Source of the DNA: Erythrobasidium yunnanense
Lineage: Eukaryota > Basidiomycota > Cystobasidiomycetes > Erythrobasidiales > Erythrobasidiaceae
DNA length: 64,000 nt
Reading direction: 5' to 3'
NCBI GenBank assembly: GCA_001600175.1
Contig: BCJC01000003.1
Coordinates: 1,984,001 to 2,048,000, forward strand
Positions 35,701 to 47,006 of the stretch are shown here, in pieces. The notes beneath the pieces were generated by a model. It did no database searches, was not told where the DNA came from, and saw only the letters and a list, made by a program, of their open reading frames with translations. How positions within the stretch are numbered: the first letter of the stretch is position 1; each line of letters opens with the position of its first letter. The translations under genes and the position numbers were made by a program.

Positions 35701-36544
35701 CGGGAACGACTTCGTATCGCGGATCCGCCTTGGAGCTGCGTGGACTACGCAGTAGAGTCAGCCTATCACAAGAGAAGTGGTACACCGCCTAGCAGAAAAA
35801 AGGCCAAAGGTAGGTGAGGAGGCCCTTGTGCACCGGTCGAGCCCATGTGGTTATGGTCGCAATCTGGCAAACCAAGGACATCGCGGGAGGAGTCTGTTCA
35901 TTCGTTGCGATGGTCGCCGTACCAGCAAGGGATGAGCGATGGAGCCTCTACGAGCGAGCGCATCCTTGCGTCAGGCCAGCCCGATAAGGCCGCTACGGGA
36001 CGAAGCATAACTTTCTCGACTATCTTGCTGACTCTCTTCCTCTTGCTCTCATCCTGCAGCTCGTCAGCTTCAGCTTTCTCCTCAATCCCGTCATCAGATT
36101 CTCGCAACTTCTTACGACTTTCACGAGGCGTTTTCGACCGACAGAAGTGCAGCAGCGCTGGCGCTGTAAACTTGAAGACCTGGAACTCGATCTATCCTGC
36201 GGTCCGAATAACAACAACAAAGGCCCTGCTTAATTCGCTGCCTCCTTTCGTGATCCCTCGCTTCTCCTTTTCTGGCCTGGCACTTCCTAGCTCTCCGGCT
36301 CCTGAAACCCTCCTCTCATCTCTCATCTCTCTTCCTCATCCTCATCTCATCTCATCTCATCTCGACAACGGCTTGGAGTGCAGTTGGGCGCAGCCAAAGG
36401 TCGTTGGCAGCGGCCTCAGCGCAAGTGCGGGAGTGACGACCGGGACACTCGCAGAAGCGAAACAAACTCACTTTGGCTCGCACATATACGAGCTGGCGAA
36501 TGTCAGTGCTTGTCTCTGCTCCCACTATTTCGGCGTTTCATACT
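32749..36544. other. Gene-poor region, 3.8 kb
   Basis: This is the largest gap in the window. It begins with the eL13 3' UTR, contains a 13-bp minisatellite (33823-33874), and ends with ATCTC-type pyrimidine repeats (about 36312-36363) ahead of the cyclin gene. No open frame from 33 to 34.8 kb looks coding. Between about 34.9 and 35.8 kb there are short open stretches with plausible splice signals, for instance FEEQRELALPPLNSQLSEEP and VDLEIDWDKAVPASSA, which may belong to a small multi-exon gene that I cannot assemble with confidence. Most of the rest is probably promoter and UTR. Confidence 0.4.
33823..33874. repeat. Minisatellite, four perfect 13-bp copies
   Basis: Four head-to-tail copies of TTCCAGGCAGGCA, with no mismatch, lie in the gene-poor region. 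A further partial GGCAGG follows. Because the unit is not a multiple of three and no gene covers it, it is a non-coding tandem repeat. Confidence 0.9.
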
Positions 36545-39044
36545 ATGCAAAAAGGCAAAGGCAGAGCAGAAGCAGTATCCGAATTCGCATCCTCTGCTGG
36601 CGCAACTACCCTCACGAAGCTCGTGCAAGATCATCAAGAGCAGTATCACTACAATATCGGCAGAGCTCAGAATCATCAGCGTCGCCAAAGCACCTCCTAC
36701 AACCGAGAGATTGCGCCGACCGTGCCCTTGATACCTGTGCCCGCAGGCAGCACTGCTGGTAGTTCGCACTACTCTCGTTCCTCAATATCGTCAACGGCGT
36801 CTCATATCGTATTCTCTCCAGACCGTTCTGCTCAGCCAGCTGTCGTGCTAGACACGCCCTTGTCAGATTTCCAGAGAAGAGAGAGGATAAACGAGGAGAG
36901 AAAGCAGCGCGGGTTACCTCCTTTGACTCCACCTACTCCTGACCCATACGACACACCTGCAGTCAAGATGCCTATTCCCTACATCTCCCACTTATCAGCC
37001 TATCTCGCTGAAATGATCGTCTATCTATGGTACTCTCCACCAAAATTCAAGAGAGGACTACCTTTCCCCAAACCTTCTACAGGCTTCATCAAGTTCTGTC
37101 ATGATACACTATTAACGAGTAAGCTCCTCCGCCTCAGCTTGTTTGCTCAGCGAGTCCTGACCTTGTGTATTCGCAGCGCAACTATCGCAGAGCGTAGTAG
37201 TGCTTGCGCTGTTCTTCATCTGGAAGCTACAAAGCAAGCATTGTATCGATCCGGCGCCTGGATCTGAGTTCAAGCTGGCGGTGGTGAGCAATCTCTGACG
37301 AATATCTATGCGGCAGTTCGGCTGACTGGCATATTCTCAGGTCTCACTCATGCTCGCGAACAAAGTTCTAGATGATCATACCTATACAAACCGGACATGG
37401 TCGGATGTCACAAATATGCCTCTCGGCGATCTGAATGATAGCGAGAAGGAGTTTCTGCAGGGACTAGACTTCAGCCTTTACGTGTCAAGAACGGCTTTCT
37501 CTGCGTAAGCGCCTTCAATGGCATATGCGCGTAATGCTGACGAGTCATCTGTTTCCAGCTGGGTCGAACTGCTCGAAAGACCTAATACCGCTGCTTTCCA
37601 TCCAAACAGCCGACAACGCAAGCGACCAAGAATAGAGAAGACCGCACCTACTATTCCACCTTCGGCGCCTACCAGTCCGGTCCACCCATCCTCCGCCTGC
37701 TCGGCCTCGCGGACATTCGCCTTCGATTTCGCTGTTCCCAATCCTACTACCACTCAAAACACGCTCGCACCACCGACTCCACAACACTATCAGCAACAAG
37801 CAGCTTATGCAATCCCTCCATCAGCGATCACATCATCTTCGGCTTCTCACATGTTGGCCGTTCCGCAAGCAAGTGGCCCCTACCATGTCGAACAGCAACA
37901 ACGACAGCATACGCCCGCTGCATCTCCCTTCTCATATACACAGCATGATCCCATGCACCCATCTCACATCGCACATGCGGATTCTTCAGCTAGAAAGAAG
38001 CGAAAGCTATCCAACCCATCGCTTCCTGCCGAGTTTTTCTATGAACGGCGACCTTCGTCTGCGCAGACTCCTGTGCAAGGCTGGCAAACTCAAACAGCTG
38101 GTCTTCCGCATGCGGCGAACCACGCATCTATTTACCCTATCGACACTATGGCTCAATCGCAATATCAACCTTCCGGGTCAACGCCCGCGACAGGTGGTAT
38201 GAACTATTCTGTACCAAATGCCGACCAGGCTGCGGACTTCTCCACCCTTACTTCGAAGTTTTCGCCGGTTGACGAGATCAACGGTCGCAATAATCCGGAA
38301 ACTCTCGCATACTATGCTCTTGCAGCAGGTCAGCAGCGAGGAGGCATACTCGCATATCAGCCTGTCGGCCAGCATGCTTCAGGCTTCACGCCGGCGGTCT
38401 CGTATGATAACAGCTCAACTGTCGCGAATGCATCGCTATATCCGCCAGAACAGACTCACAGGCATATAGCAGCACTTCCTCACCAAACGTATCAGCATGC
38501 TCAGCGAGAGGGTTTGCAGGCCTCTACTGCTGCCCCGTCAGTATATGCGGCGATGTACGTCAGCAACCCCTACTCACTTTCGCCAGCTGTAATGCGCTCT
38601 TCCTCCTATGGTGGCGATATACAGTCTCACGGCATGGTAGCGTCTGCTCCGTCTCAGGGCGACCTTTCGCTTCCTCCGCCTTCGATCCACTATCAGGATG
38701 CCTCGCGCCAGCACGGGATGCCTGCGCCTGCTCAGACACAAGAGCAGCTATATCAGCATATCTACGCTGCTGTGCCGAGCCAGGCGTATCCAAATACGAA
38801 CGCTACCCAGCAGTACTACGCTGGAGACTATGATCAGAACTATCAGGAATTTGGGCCTACTCCTGTCATGGTACAGAGCGCACACGCTTCAGCAGCAGCA
38901 CCAACATACTATTCATCCTTCTCCAATAACGGACTGCCAGGGGTGGTCCAGTGGCCGGCAAAGTATGCAACGACAAGCAACAGTGCGTTCCAAATGCAGG
39001 TTCCGTCAACTGCATGGCCACGACAATCGAACTACATCTATTAG
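36545..39044 (+). CDS. PHO80/Pcl-like cyclin with a long Gln/Ser/Tyr-rich tail
   Basis: A cyclin of the PHO80/PCL-like group, the partner of a Pho85-type CDK. Four exons (introns 37119-37176, 37284-37340, 37505-37558) give 776 residues. The cyclin box spans roughly residues 150-330: ISHLSAYLAEMIVYLWYSPP, FIKFCHDTLLTTQLSQSVVV, FKLAVVSLMLANKVLDDHTY, TWSDVTNMPL, LNDSEKEFLQGLDFSLYVS and the closing FSAWVELLERP. KVLDDHTYTNRTW is a hallmark of this cyclin type. About 440 low-complexity residues follow, rich in Gln, Tyr, Ser and Pro, with a basic ARKKRKLSNPS stretch that may be a nuclear localisation signal. An alternative start at 36500 adds 15 residues; I prefer 36545, which has A at position -3. 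ATCTC repeats lie upstream. Confidence 0.8.
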
Positions 39045-39477
39045 CTCGAATTAGCAACATATTCGATACCCAATATCTTGGCGCAACTCGCAACCACTCT
39101 ATATGCGTTTCTACCTTCTACCGACTACTTTAGCATCTATACAATCTCGTCTCGGCGCTTACCGCTGGGACAGCAGTCGTTCTTATCCCGCCCTTTCAGC
39201 ATTATAGCATGTTCTTTTCGTTTCTGCTGGGTCGTTACTATTCATGCTACAGTGACGATCAGCCTTTAATGTCGCAAGTTGTAACGAATCTTTACGTAGT
39301 CAAATATACTTTGGTCTGTATCATAGTCAAATTCAGCTGCATGTGACGAGAAGAGCAATAGACCTGTAGGATGCAGACGATGTTTCGCAGGTCTCCAGCT
39401 AAAGGAACTTGACCCATGTGATTGTTACAAGACTGCAATATATGAATGCTATACTACATCTATACAGCTAGAATACA
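39045..39477. other. Convergent intergenic region
   Basis: This lies between the cyclin (+) and cytochrome P450 (-) stop codons. It is A/T-richer than the genes. No feature is recognised; it probably contains both 3' UTRs. Confidence 0.4.
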
Positions 39478-41318
39478 TTAAGCGCCCACGCCTGTAGTCT
39501 TCGGCAGGTGGTATTGCTCTGCCTGCTCCTTCACGATCGAGTCTACACCAGCGTGTCTTGGCGTGATGTTGCACAGGAACTTCTGTGGATGCGAGCTGAA
39601 GCCCGTTGTGTATGCGTTGGGGTCGACTTTAACGACTTGACCAAGATCGTCGGTAGCGTTCGAGATGTTGAAGCCCCATAGAATGCGGCAGAAGACGACT
39701 GTAAGTATGATCAGCTTTGTCTCGTCGTATCGAATGAAGAGAAGCTCACTGAATAGCGACCTCTCGGCAATGTACATGCCAGGACAGATGCGTCTTCCGT
39801 ATCCAAAGCCAAAGTGACCTCTGTCCGCAAGATCGACACCGCAGACTTGTCCGTCCTTCAAGAATCGCTCAGGCTTGAATTTCTCTGGCTCAGGGTATAG
39901 TGCTGGATCCATGTGGATTGCCCATGCAAGCGGGATGACAGTAGTTCCTTCGGGAATGAAGTAGCCTTGGTAGACATCGTCTTTCGTGGTAGCGTGTGCG
40001 AGACCACCAGCGATGACGGGTCTCCATCTCTGGACCTCCTTGACAAACGCATTGATATACGGTAAATCTGGCATATCGGCGAATGTTGGCATCCTGTCTC
40101 TTCCGACTACTCGGTCGATCTCTTCCTGAGCTTTACGTTGCTGTTCAGGGTGATTGACCATTGTCATGATGAATGTCGCAATAGCATCGCTTGTGGTGTC
40201 TGATCCGGCACCATACATGACTCCTGCCAAGAACGCGATCTCCTGATCTGTAATGCCAGATTCCTTCTGTCCGTCAAGGAGATACTTGACGAAGCAGTGT
40301 GCATCGTGCCCAGCAGCGGCGGCCCTTCGAACATCCTCCATGTGTCCTGTAAACAGCTCATTTTGACGGTTGAAGATGGATTCGGCATGCTGCTTCCATG
40401 GTGCCAAGAAGCCAGGCAGGTAGTTGAGGAAAGGAAGGGAGTCTACGAGATACCGTCCAGGAACAGCAGCAGATGTCAAGTCTTCCAGGATAGCACGCTG
40501 CACAGAAGTTTACGATCAGCGCTGTAAACACATAGCTTTGGCAATCCTCGCTCACCATGTCGGCAACAGCAGGATCGGTATTGCGGTTCGCACGCTTGTT
40601 GAATGCGATTTGCATAATGAGGGAACCGGCGTAACGCTGGCAGTGACCCCAGAAAGCCTTTGGTCGATCAAGGAAGTCTACCATGAGCTGAGTCGATTCT
40701 AGCTCCTGCAGCGGCTCGTATGTGGAAGATGCTTGGGTTGAAGTAAGCTTGTGGATAAGCTTGCGCTCCTTGCGCCATAGATCATGGCTGTTCAAGATGC
40801 AAATCAGCAGAGATCTGGCAGTTTGGCTTGACAAGATGGACTTACTATGGCATGAAGGTCAAGCGAAGACCACGAGAGATGAGATCGTTGGCGACGACTT
40901 GTCTTGGGCGCGAAGAGTAGATTGGAGAACGGCGATCGAGCAGTTCGACAGCATGCTCTGCTGAAGCAACGATAACGACTTCTTGTACACCCATCTTCAG
41001 TCTGTACAGAGGGCCTGCAGAGATATACGTCAGTACTGTTTGACTAACTTTGCCAAGCAGGACCGGCTAAGACTCACCATACTCATCCGCCCATTGCTTG
41101 AGCTGGATCCATGGCTTGACAGCTGGAATTTGTCGAGCATTGCCGAAGAGAGGAACACCTTTGGGACCAGGCAGCGTCTTAGCGCCTTGTTTCCGCTTGT
41201 TGAAGTCGCTCTGCTGCTTGACGAAATAGCCGGCTATCGCGATGCAGATGACCAGGAGAGCAACGGTAGGATTGATATCTGTGAAGGCAGAAGCTAGAGG
41301 AGAGCCCGTTGAAGTCAT
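39478..41318 (-). CDS. Cytochrome P450 monooxygenase
   Basis: An ER-anchored haem-thiolate monooxygenase of about 530 residues in five exons. An N-terminal membrane anchor (PTVALLVICIAIAGYFV) precedes the proline hinge LPGPKGVPLFGN. The C-helix WRKERKLIHKL, the I-helix oxygen-binding AGSDTTS, the K-helix ExxR (KEVQRWRP), the PERF motif (KFKPERFL) and the haem loop FGFGYGRRICPG with its Cys ligand are all present, so it should be functional. It resembles the broad fungal CYP group annotated as O-methylsterigmatocystin-oxidoreductase-like, but the substrate cannot be told. Neighbours (a cyclin and an ERAD factor) do not suggest a secondary-metabolite cluster. Start codon is at 41316-41318. Confidence 0.92.
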
Positions 41319-41817
41319 TGTGCCGGTGTTAGTCGAAGCAGAAGTCTTGCTGGAAGCAGAAAAGAGAGCGCAATTCTAGTAGGTAGAGTTCAGTTATTCA
41401 GGCGCGTGGTGAGACTGTTGTTCCGTGCATTGCAGTTAGAATGGTATTGCCTGGTAGTCTGAAGAAGTATTGAAGCACGGAAGAGGAGAAACCGAAAAGC
41501 CGGTGGGTCTTCAGCCAGGAAGCGCAGACCGAGGTTGAGACACGGATCTGCTTTCTTCGCACTGGATGTATGTACACATTCTGAGCCAGCATAAATCGGC
41601 CATCAAGCGAAGCTACGCGTTTCGTCCATCAGCTTGCAAGAGAAAGTCGAAAAGTCGAAATCCAAGCGAGAAAGCTGGATAGTCTTGAAGCCAAAGCATA
41701 GAATGCATATAGGATAGCAGAGTCGTCGTAATATCCAATCGTAAATTATTGCTTGATTACGTTGCCTGAAACACCGTCAATTCGGGCACCTTGTCTTCGC
41801 CAATTTCTAACGCATCG
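41319..41817. promoter_or_regulatory. Divergent promoter between P450 and Usa1-like genes
   Basis: About 500 nt separate the two divergent start codons. Nothing coding is supported. No distinctive motif was found beyond short aagtcgaaaag repeats near 41640-41665. Confidence 0.4.
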
Positions 41818-44800
41818 ATGAGCAGCGAGGCCAGCGATGAGCTTGCGTTGACCATCTTCTGCCCGATCCGCCCATCTCTGGCTGATCCATCGCAGCTCGA
41901 ATATGTCCACACCGCTATCGAGTTGGCCGTTCCTGCGAAGAGTACCGTCAACGATGTCAAAGCCCAGCTGGAGCGCGAGATGCACGGCAGCCCAGCAAAG
42001 CATGGCCAAACGCTCATCTACAGAGGTAGAATGCTCATGAACGAAGAGCTCATCGCCGTCGCAAGTGAAGACTCGAGAAACCAGCAAGAATCGGACGTGC
42101 GTGTCATGGCCGAACCTCGCAAGAATAGCTAAACTGATTGACTGATGGTCTGTCTTCATGATCAGCAGGCCAAATGCGTACTCCATCTATCTGTTCTCCC
42201 GTCAGCATGGAAGACCACGCCAACAGGGACCAAAGGGCCAAGCGTGCAAATAGCTGCAGACCGGCTGGCGGCCTTGTCCAACAGTCTTCAAAGCAGCAGC
42301 AGTGCACCTCTTCTACCTACCGCGTCTACTTCTCAGGCTCCGCTGGTGACGCCGGATGCTCCTCTGCTTGCAAACCTCGCGTCACCGTTCCTAGAACCAA
42401 TGCCTCTAGGCTCTTTCCCTGATCTGGCGCAACCTACAGGACTCTCTTCCACTTCGATTAGACCTTCCTCAAACCCATGGAAGTCCTTCATGAACCATTT
42501 CCTGGCAATGTCACCTAGCCAGCGAGGCGAGTTCATCGTCCTGCTATCGCAGACGGAGCGGCACTATCTCGGCCTTGTTCGCTTCCAGATGGAGAGACAA
42601 GGGCCACATATGGCACCTCTCACGCCCGAAGATATCGCCAGCCTACAAGAGACAGGACAGCTTGCAAGTTTGGCTCATCCCCATCCTGTTTCTACATCGT
42701 CATCTGTAGATCATGCAGAGGACCATGAAGCGATAGCACAGCGAACAGAAGCTCTGCTCGAAGCATGCAATTTCATGCATCTCGTTCGACTAGCCGAAAC
42801 AGATGCGAAGAAGGAGTTTGAGGCCGCAAATGCTGCTCAAGACAACCTTTTCGGAGGACAGACTACCTCGCAGATCGTCAATATCGCAGGCTATCCCTTC
42901 TTGCTGCAAATACCAAAGCGCTTCTCCATTCCGTACGAAAAGAGACTAGAAGCTTTCCTACAATTGCGGAAATACCAGTATATTCAGAAGCATCTCGAGA
43001 TTATGCTCAACCTCACAAAGGCGCATACGCTCAATAACAACCCTCTTGCTGCGAACCAGCGGGCAGCTGCTCTGGCAGCCATGCACGCGCAAGCTGCTGG
43101 AAACCCAGCTAGTCAGGCAGCAGCAGGCCAAGGCATTAGAGGGCAGGCTGGAGGTGTCCTTGTAGGACAAAGAGGAGTTCCAGCAGCTGGTGCTCGACCG
43201 TGGGGCTTCGGCGCAATCGGGATTGGCGCAGAAAGGGCTGCTCAATTGGGTGGTGGACCAGGTGCTAGATTGGCCGTGGTTATCAACCTCGACGAAATAC
43301 TTGCGCTCCTCTTCCCTCTTCTGTTCCTCACTGTCAAGCTGGGCTTCCTTATTTACATCTTCGGAAGGCATGCGAGCTATGCGAAACGAGCGATCATGAT
43401 CACTATGGCTATTCTTTGGACTTTGTGGGAAGGTATCACGATCAGACGCCGTAGAAGGACGCTAGAAGCGAGACGTAACTTAGCTCGTAATATAGGTGGA
43501 CAGCAACCGGGAAGACAGCCGAATCAGCCGCTGCAAGGACAAGCTGATGCTGCTCAGCAGCCACCTGTTGCCGGTCAAGCACAACAAGGCCAGCCTGCAG
43601 ACAGAGGCGGTCCAGCAGCGCAGCCGCAGGTAGACGCGCAAAGGGCTGTCAGGCGTGGACATCGACAAGCGGGTGACATGGTTGCTGCTCAGAACGGTAC
43701 CCATCGCTCGTCTTCGCATCGACATCGTCAACAACCGAATCGGCTCTCGCCAAAGTATTGGATGCAAGTCATCGCTCGTGTCGGGATCAGCGCTGAGAAC
43801 CGTGAAATGGGCATCTCTCGTTCACATTCATCTTCCTCTTCCCATTCATCTTCTTCCTCGTCATCTTCACCTGCCAACTCATCTTCGTCAAGACCGCCCA
43901 TAGACCCGAATGCACCTCAAGTGCTAACATATCAAAGAGCCCTTAGGAATCTATGGATTGGTGTCATACTATTTCTCGGCACACTTGTACCAGAGATCGA
44001 AAGATTGCGGAACAAAGCGCTCGAAAAGCGACAGAGAAGGATAACAGAGCTACAAAATCTCAGAGTCGCAGCAGAGCAAGCGGCAAATCAGTTAACGCAG
44101 CAGCAGCAGGATCAGAACTCGCAAGGAGCACCAGGACAGCGCCTGCTTCAGGATGCTTCTGCTAGTGACCAGATCGACCCGGCGCAACCATTATTCGGTG
44201 CTTCCGATGCTGCGCAGAACCGGTCAGATGCTTCAGACCATAGTGGAAACGAAGCCTCTAACAGGTTAGGTGGAGCCTCGAACCACGCGAGTATTTCTGC
44301 TATTCCGCCTCATCTACAAAATAACGCCTTGGGCGTCTCTGGCGAATCTACACCTCTTACTTCTGCCGACCTTCTCGATCCTCAGGATCCTCGACATGGT
44401 CTGAATGGTGATGAAGAGCTTTTCGACCCACCATTCGACGACGCTGCTCTCGCTGCTGCACTAGCGGAATCTACAGGCGTCAGTGGTGCTGCAGGTCCAG
44501 CGCGAGGCCTCTCAGCAGCGGGCGTAGGTGCCGCAGAAGCTGTCGCTGGCTTAGCTGCGCCCAATGATCCGCCTCAAGCGGATGGTCAAGCAGGATCCAC
44601 AGCGGGCAATCCCCGCTTTGCCAGGAATCGCGAAGACGGGAACGAAGTCAACAACCTTCACCTACAACTACCTTCACCGGCGGAACGAGCTAGAGCTGCG
44701 ACAGGACAGGATCCGGATACGCCCCTGCTCAGCCCTGCTGAACAGGATACGGATGACGAGAATGATGGCGAACGAAGGGAAGATGGTGAAGGAGTGGACG

Positions 44801-44885
44801 ATGAGGTGGGAATGTAAGTGGCTTCTGCTCTGCGATACCTAGACATCTTGACTAATTTCACTATGCAAACAGGATCCTGTTCTGA
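41818..44885 (+). CDS. USA1: Usa1/HERP-like ERAD scaffold with ubiquitin-like domain
   Basis: Usa1 (HERP in animals) organises the Hrd1 ubiquitin ligase and Der1 in the ER membrane. The product is about 979 residues. The N-terminal ubiquitin-like domain (LTIFCPIRP..., TVNDVKAQLEREM, LIYRGRMLMNEE, then AKCVLHLSVL) is split by intron 42097-42165, and the frame is restored exactly at the last beta strand. A long linker follows, with helices around FLQLRKYQYIQKHLEIML. Hydrophobic segments ILALLFPLLFLTVKLGFLIY and AIMITMAILWTLW are separated by a short loop, and a third weaker segment is LWIGVILFLGTLVP. The tail is Asp/Glu/Gln-rich. The stop region is ambiguous: the frame ends ATG TAA at 44817, but gtaagt there is a perfect donor, and splicing to 44873 would end in MILF at 44885. 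The family call rests on domain order. Confidence 0.7.
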
Positions 44886-45149
44886 GAAGCCGTGTAGCAA
44901 TGCCAGAAACTTCCGATATCGAATAAGATGCTGTTGTATTAGCGAATGCAATCCACGAGTAAGAGCCAAAACTGCGAAGATTGATTGTCTGAACCCAAAC
45001 CCGAAAAATGCATGGCGCACTGCTACTATAGCTACAGATGAAACTGAAAACTGAAGAACTGTCCGTGGAGTGACCTGAAACCAACTGACTTTATACATTG
45101 ATGCTTTGCTTGTCCCCTTGTGCCCTTAGACCAATAGATGATCGCCCTT

Positions 45150-47006
45150 TTAGACTTCCAACTCCTCCTTTCCGCAAGCTGCTTCTGGCGCCGTCGTTGC
45201 GGTAGCAGCTTCATGGACATCGAAGCGGACCACCTTGGTATATTTGACAACGAGCGACAGTGTCAAGGCTGCCACCGTAATCAGGATGGCAAGCACGATG
45301 AGCCATCCTCTAGCAACGCCTGCTTTCTGCAAGATAGGTCCGACAGTAAGAGGGAAAATAATAGCTGGGATCGAGTAGGAGAACTGTAGAAGACTTTATC
45401 AGCAAGGGTCATGGAGAACATAAGAATCTCGCTCACGTTCCATGCTCCGTAGAGAACCGTCGAGCCCACTCTGTTACCGTTCATATAATCGACGCTTGCG
45501 AGATATGCGAGGACGGGTGCATTGATGAGACTCCATGAGCAGCCGACACCGACTAGGATAGCGAGGAATGCAGGATAGGGTAAGTTTGGAATGCAGAGTA
45601 GACTGAACCACAAGCAGAAGGAAGAGAGACACGCGATGAGGACGTATCGAGCGCCCAGGCGGTCGGTGCACCAGCCAGAGAGGGGAACCATGAAGATGAA
45701 CGGAGCAGCGAGAGCTAGAAAGGTGAAGCCAGCAGTTTGCGCCGAGAGCTGATATCGTTCAGCCAAGCGGAGAGAAAGTGCGGCTCCGATGAGGCCTGTA
45801 ATCCGAGATAAGTCTATCAGTCAACTGGTTCCATAGCTGCACTGTATGTATCGGCTTACCTGATACATAGAAGCCGTTGAACCATTGAACGGCCAGAGCG
45901 GAAACGTATCTCATGTCCGAGAAGATGAAACGGAGTCGAGCCCAAGCCGAGTAGTTGACGGTCAAGTCGGCAGCTCCCATATTTTTAGCCATTGTGGGAT
46001 CAGCTTCGAAAGATGCTGCAGCCAAAGTCTGACAGTCCCGGACTGCACGTGGCTTTTCTTGGCAGCAGAAGCACAAGATGAGACTGTAGACGACTGCGGA
46101 AGCTGGCATTAGCAATACAATTGTGGAATGTCCTGATATTGAGAACGCCTTACTGAAGCAAAGACCGTAAATGCATATCGAGCGCCAGCCTAGTCTCGTG
46201 TAGAGCATTCCGCCAAAAGCCTGACTAGAGATGTTGCCAATCTATCGAAACACTCATCAATAAGCTGCACTTGCCGTGAGATGAAGTTGCCTTACTGAAT
46301 ACCCAGTCATAGCTAGAGAGAGGAAGAAGCCACCTCTTCTTGCATCCACGTTGTCGGTGACAAGGCCAGGCCCGAATGACCAGATTCCAATACAAGCTAC
46401 ACCTTGCAAGAAGCGCGCAATGTACATTCCCGGCACGTTTTGTATGAAGAGGTAGATGATCATGCTGCAGGAGAGGAGCAGGAGGGATGCAGTGAGGAGA
46501 ATGCGTTTGTTCTATGAAGGCCAAAGTATGTCTCTAGTCAGTGACAGAGAATTGCTTGCGATTGCGAAAGGAAAGCTTACGGAAATGTACTGGCCAAGGA
46601 CGCCTATTATCGGCGCACCGATGCACATGCCAACGGCGTACATGCTCGCGTAGTAGCCTGTCAAGCTCTCGACACCAGTGTATCCGAGATGACGCAATTG
46701 GTAGCTGATGAGAGGAGGAAAGAGGTTTGCCATGCCGATTTCGGCCATCATTACTGCGCAGAACACCGTCAGTCTAAGGACGCAGAGAGATGGATAGCAG
46801 GACTTACTTGAGCCGGTGACGAAAGTAAGGAAGTAGTCGTTTGACCGCCAGCTTGGCTTTGTGGCGCTTGGAAGATCAAGGACAACTCGTTGCTTTGACT
46901 TTTCCTCACCGCGCTTGACATCAGATGACGTTGTCGTCTCGCCGTTGTAAGTCAGAACGGGCAGATCTGATAGGTAGATCTCTGTAGTGGAAGAGGATGC
47001 AGACAT
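45150..47006 (-). CDS. Major facilitator superfamily transporter
   Basis: A 12-TM MFS permease of about 500 residues in seven exons. A Ser/Thr/Glu-rich cytosolic N terminus precedes TM1 (MMAEIGMANLFPPLISYQL). The loop after TM2 reads LGQYISNKRIL, TM4-5 contain MYIARFLQGVACIGIWSFGP, and GWCTDRLGARYVLI is the second-half version of the MFS loop motif (GxxxDRxGRR-like). TM11-12 lie in AIIFPLTVGPILQKAG and GWLIVLAILITVAALTLSLV. The LQG...GPG region is typical of proton-coupled drug or small-molecule exporters, and substrate is unknown. The stop codon lies about 265 nt from the Usa1-like stop, in convergent orientation. Confidence 0.85.

Noticed and set aside
35845-36762. Plus-strand frame of about 305 residues upstream of the cyclin
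   Set aside because: Most of it is repeat-derived Ser/Leu/His sequence, including the ATCTC block, and it overlaps the cyclin's first exon in a different frame. I see no family match.
39478-47006. Secondary-metabolite cluster around the P450 and MFS transporter
   Set aside because: No backbone synthase or pathway regulator is nearby, and a housekeeping ERAD factor lies between them, so the proximity is probably chance.
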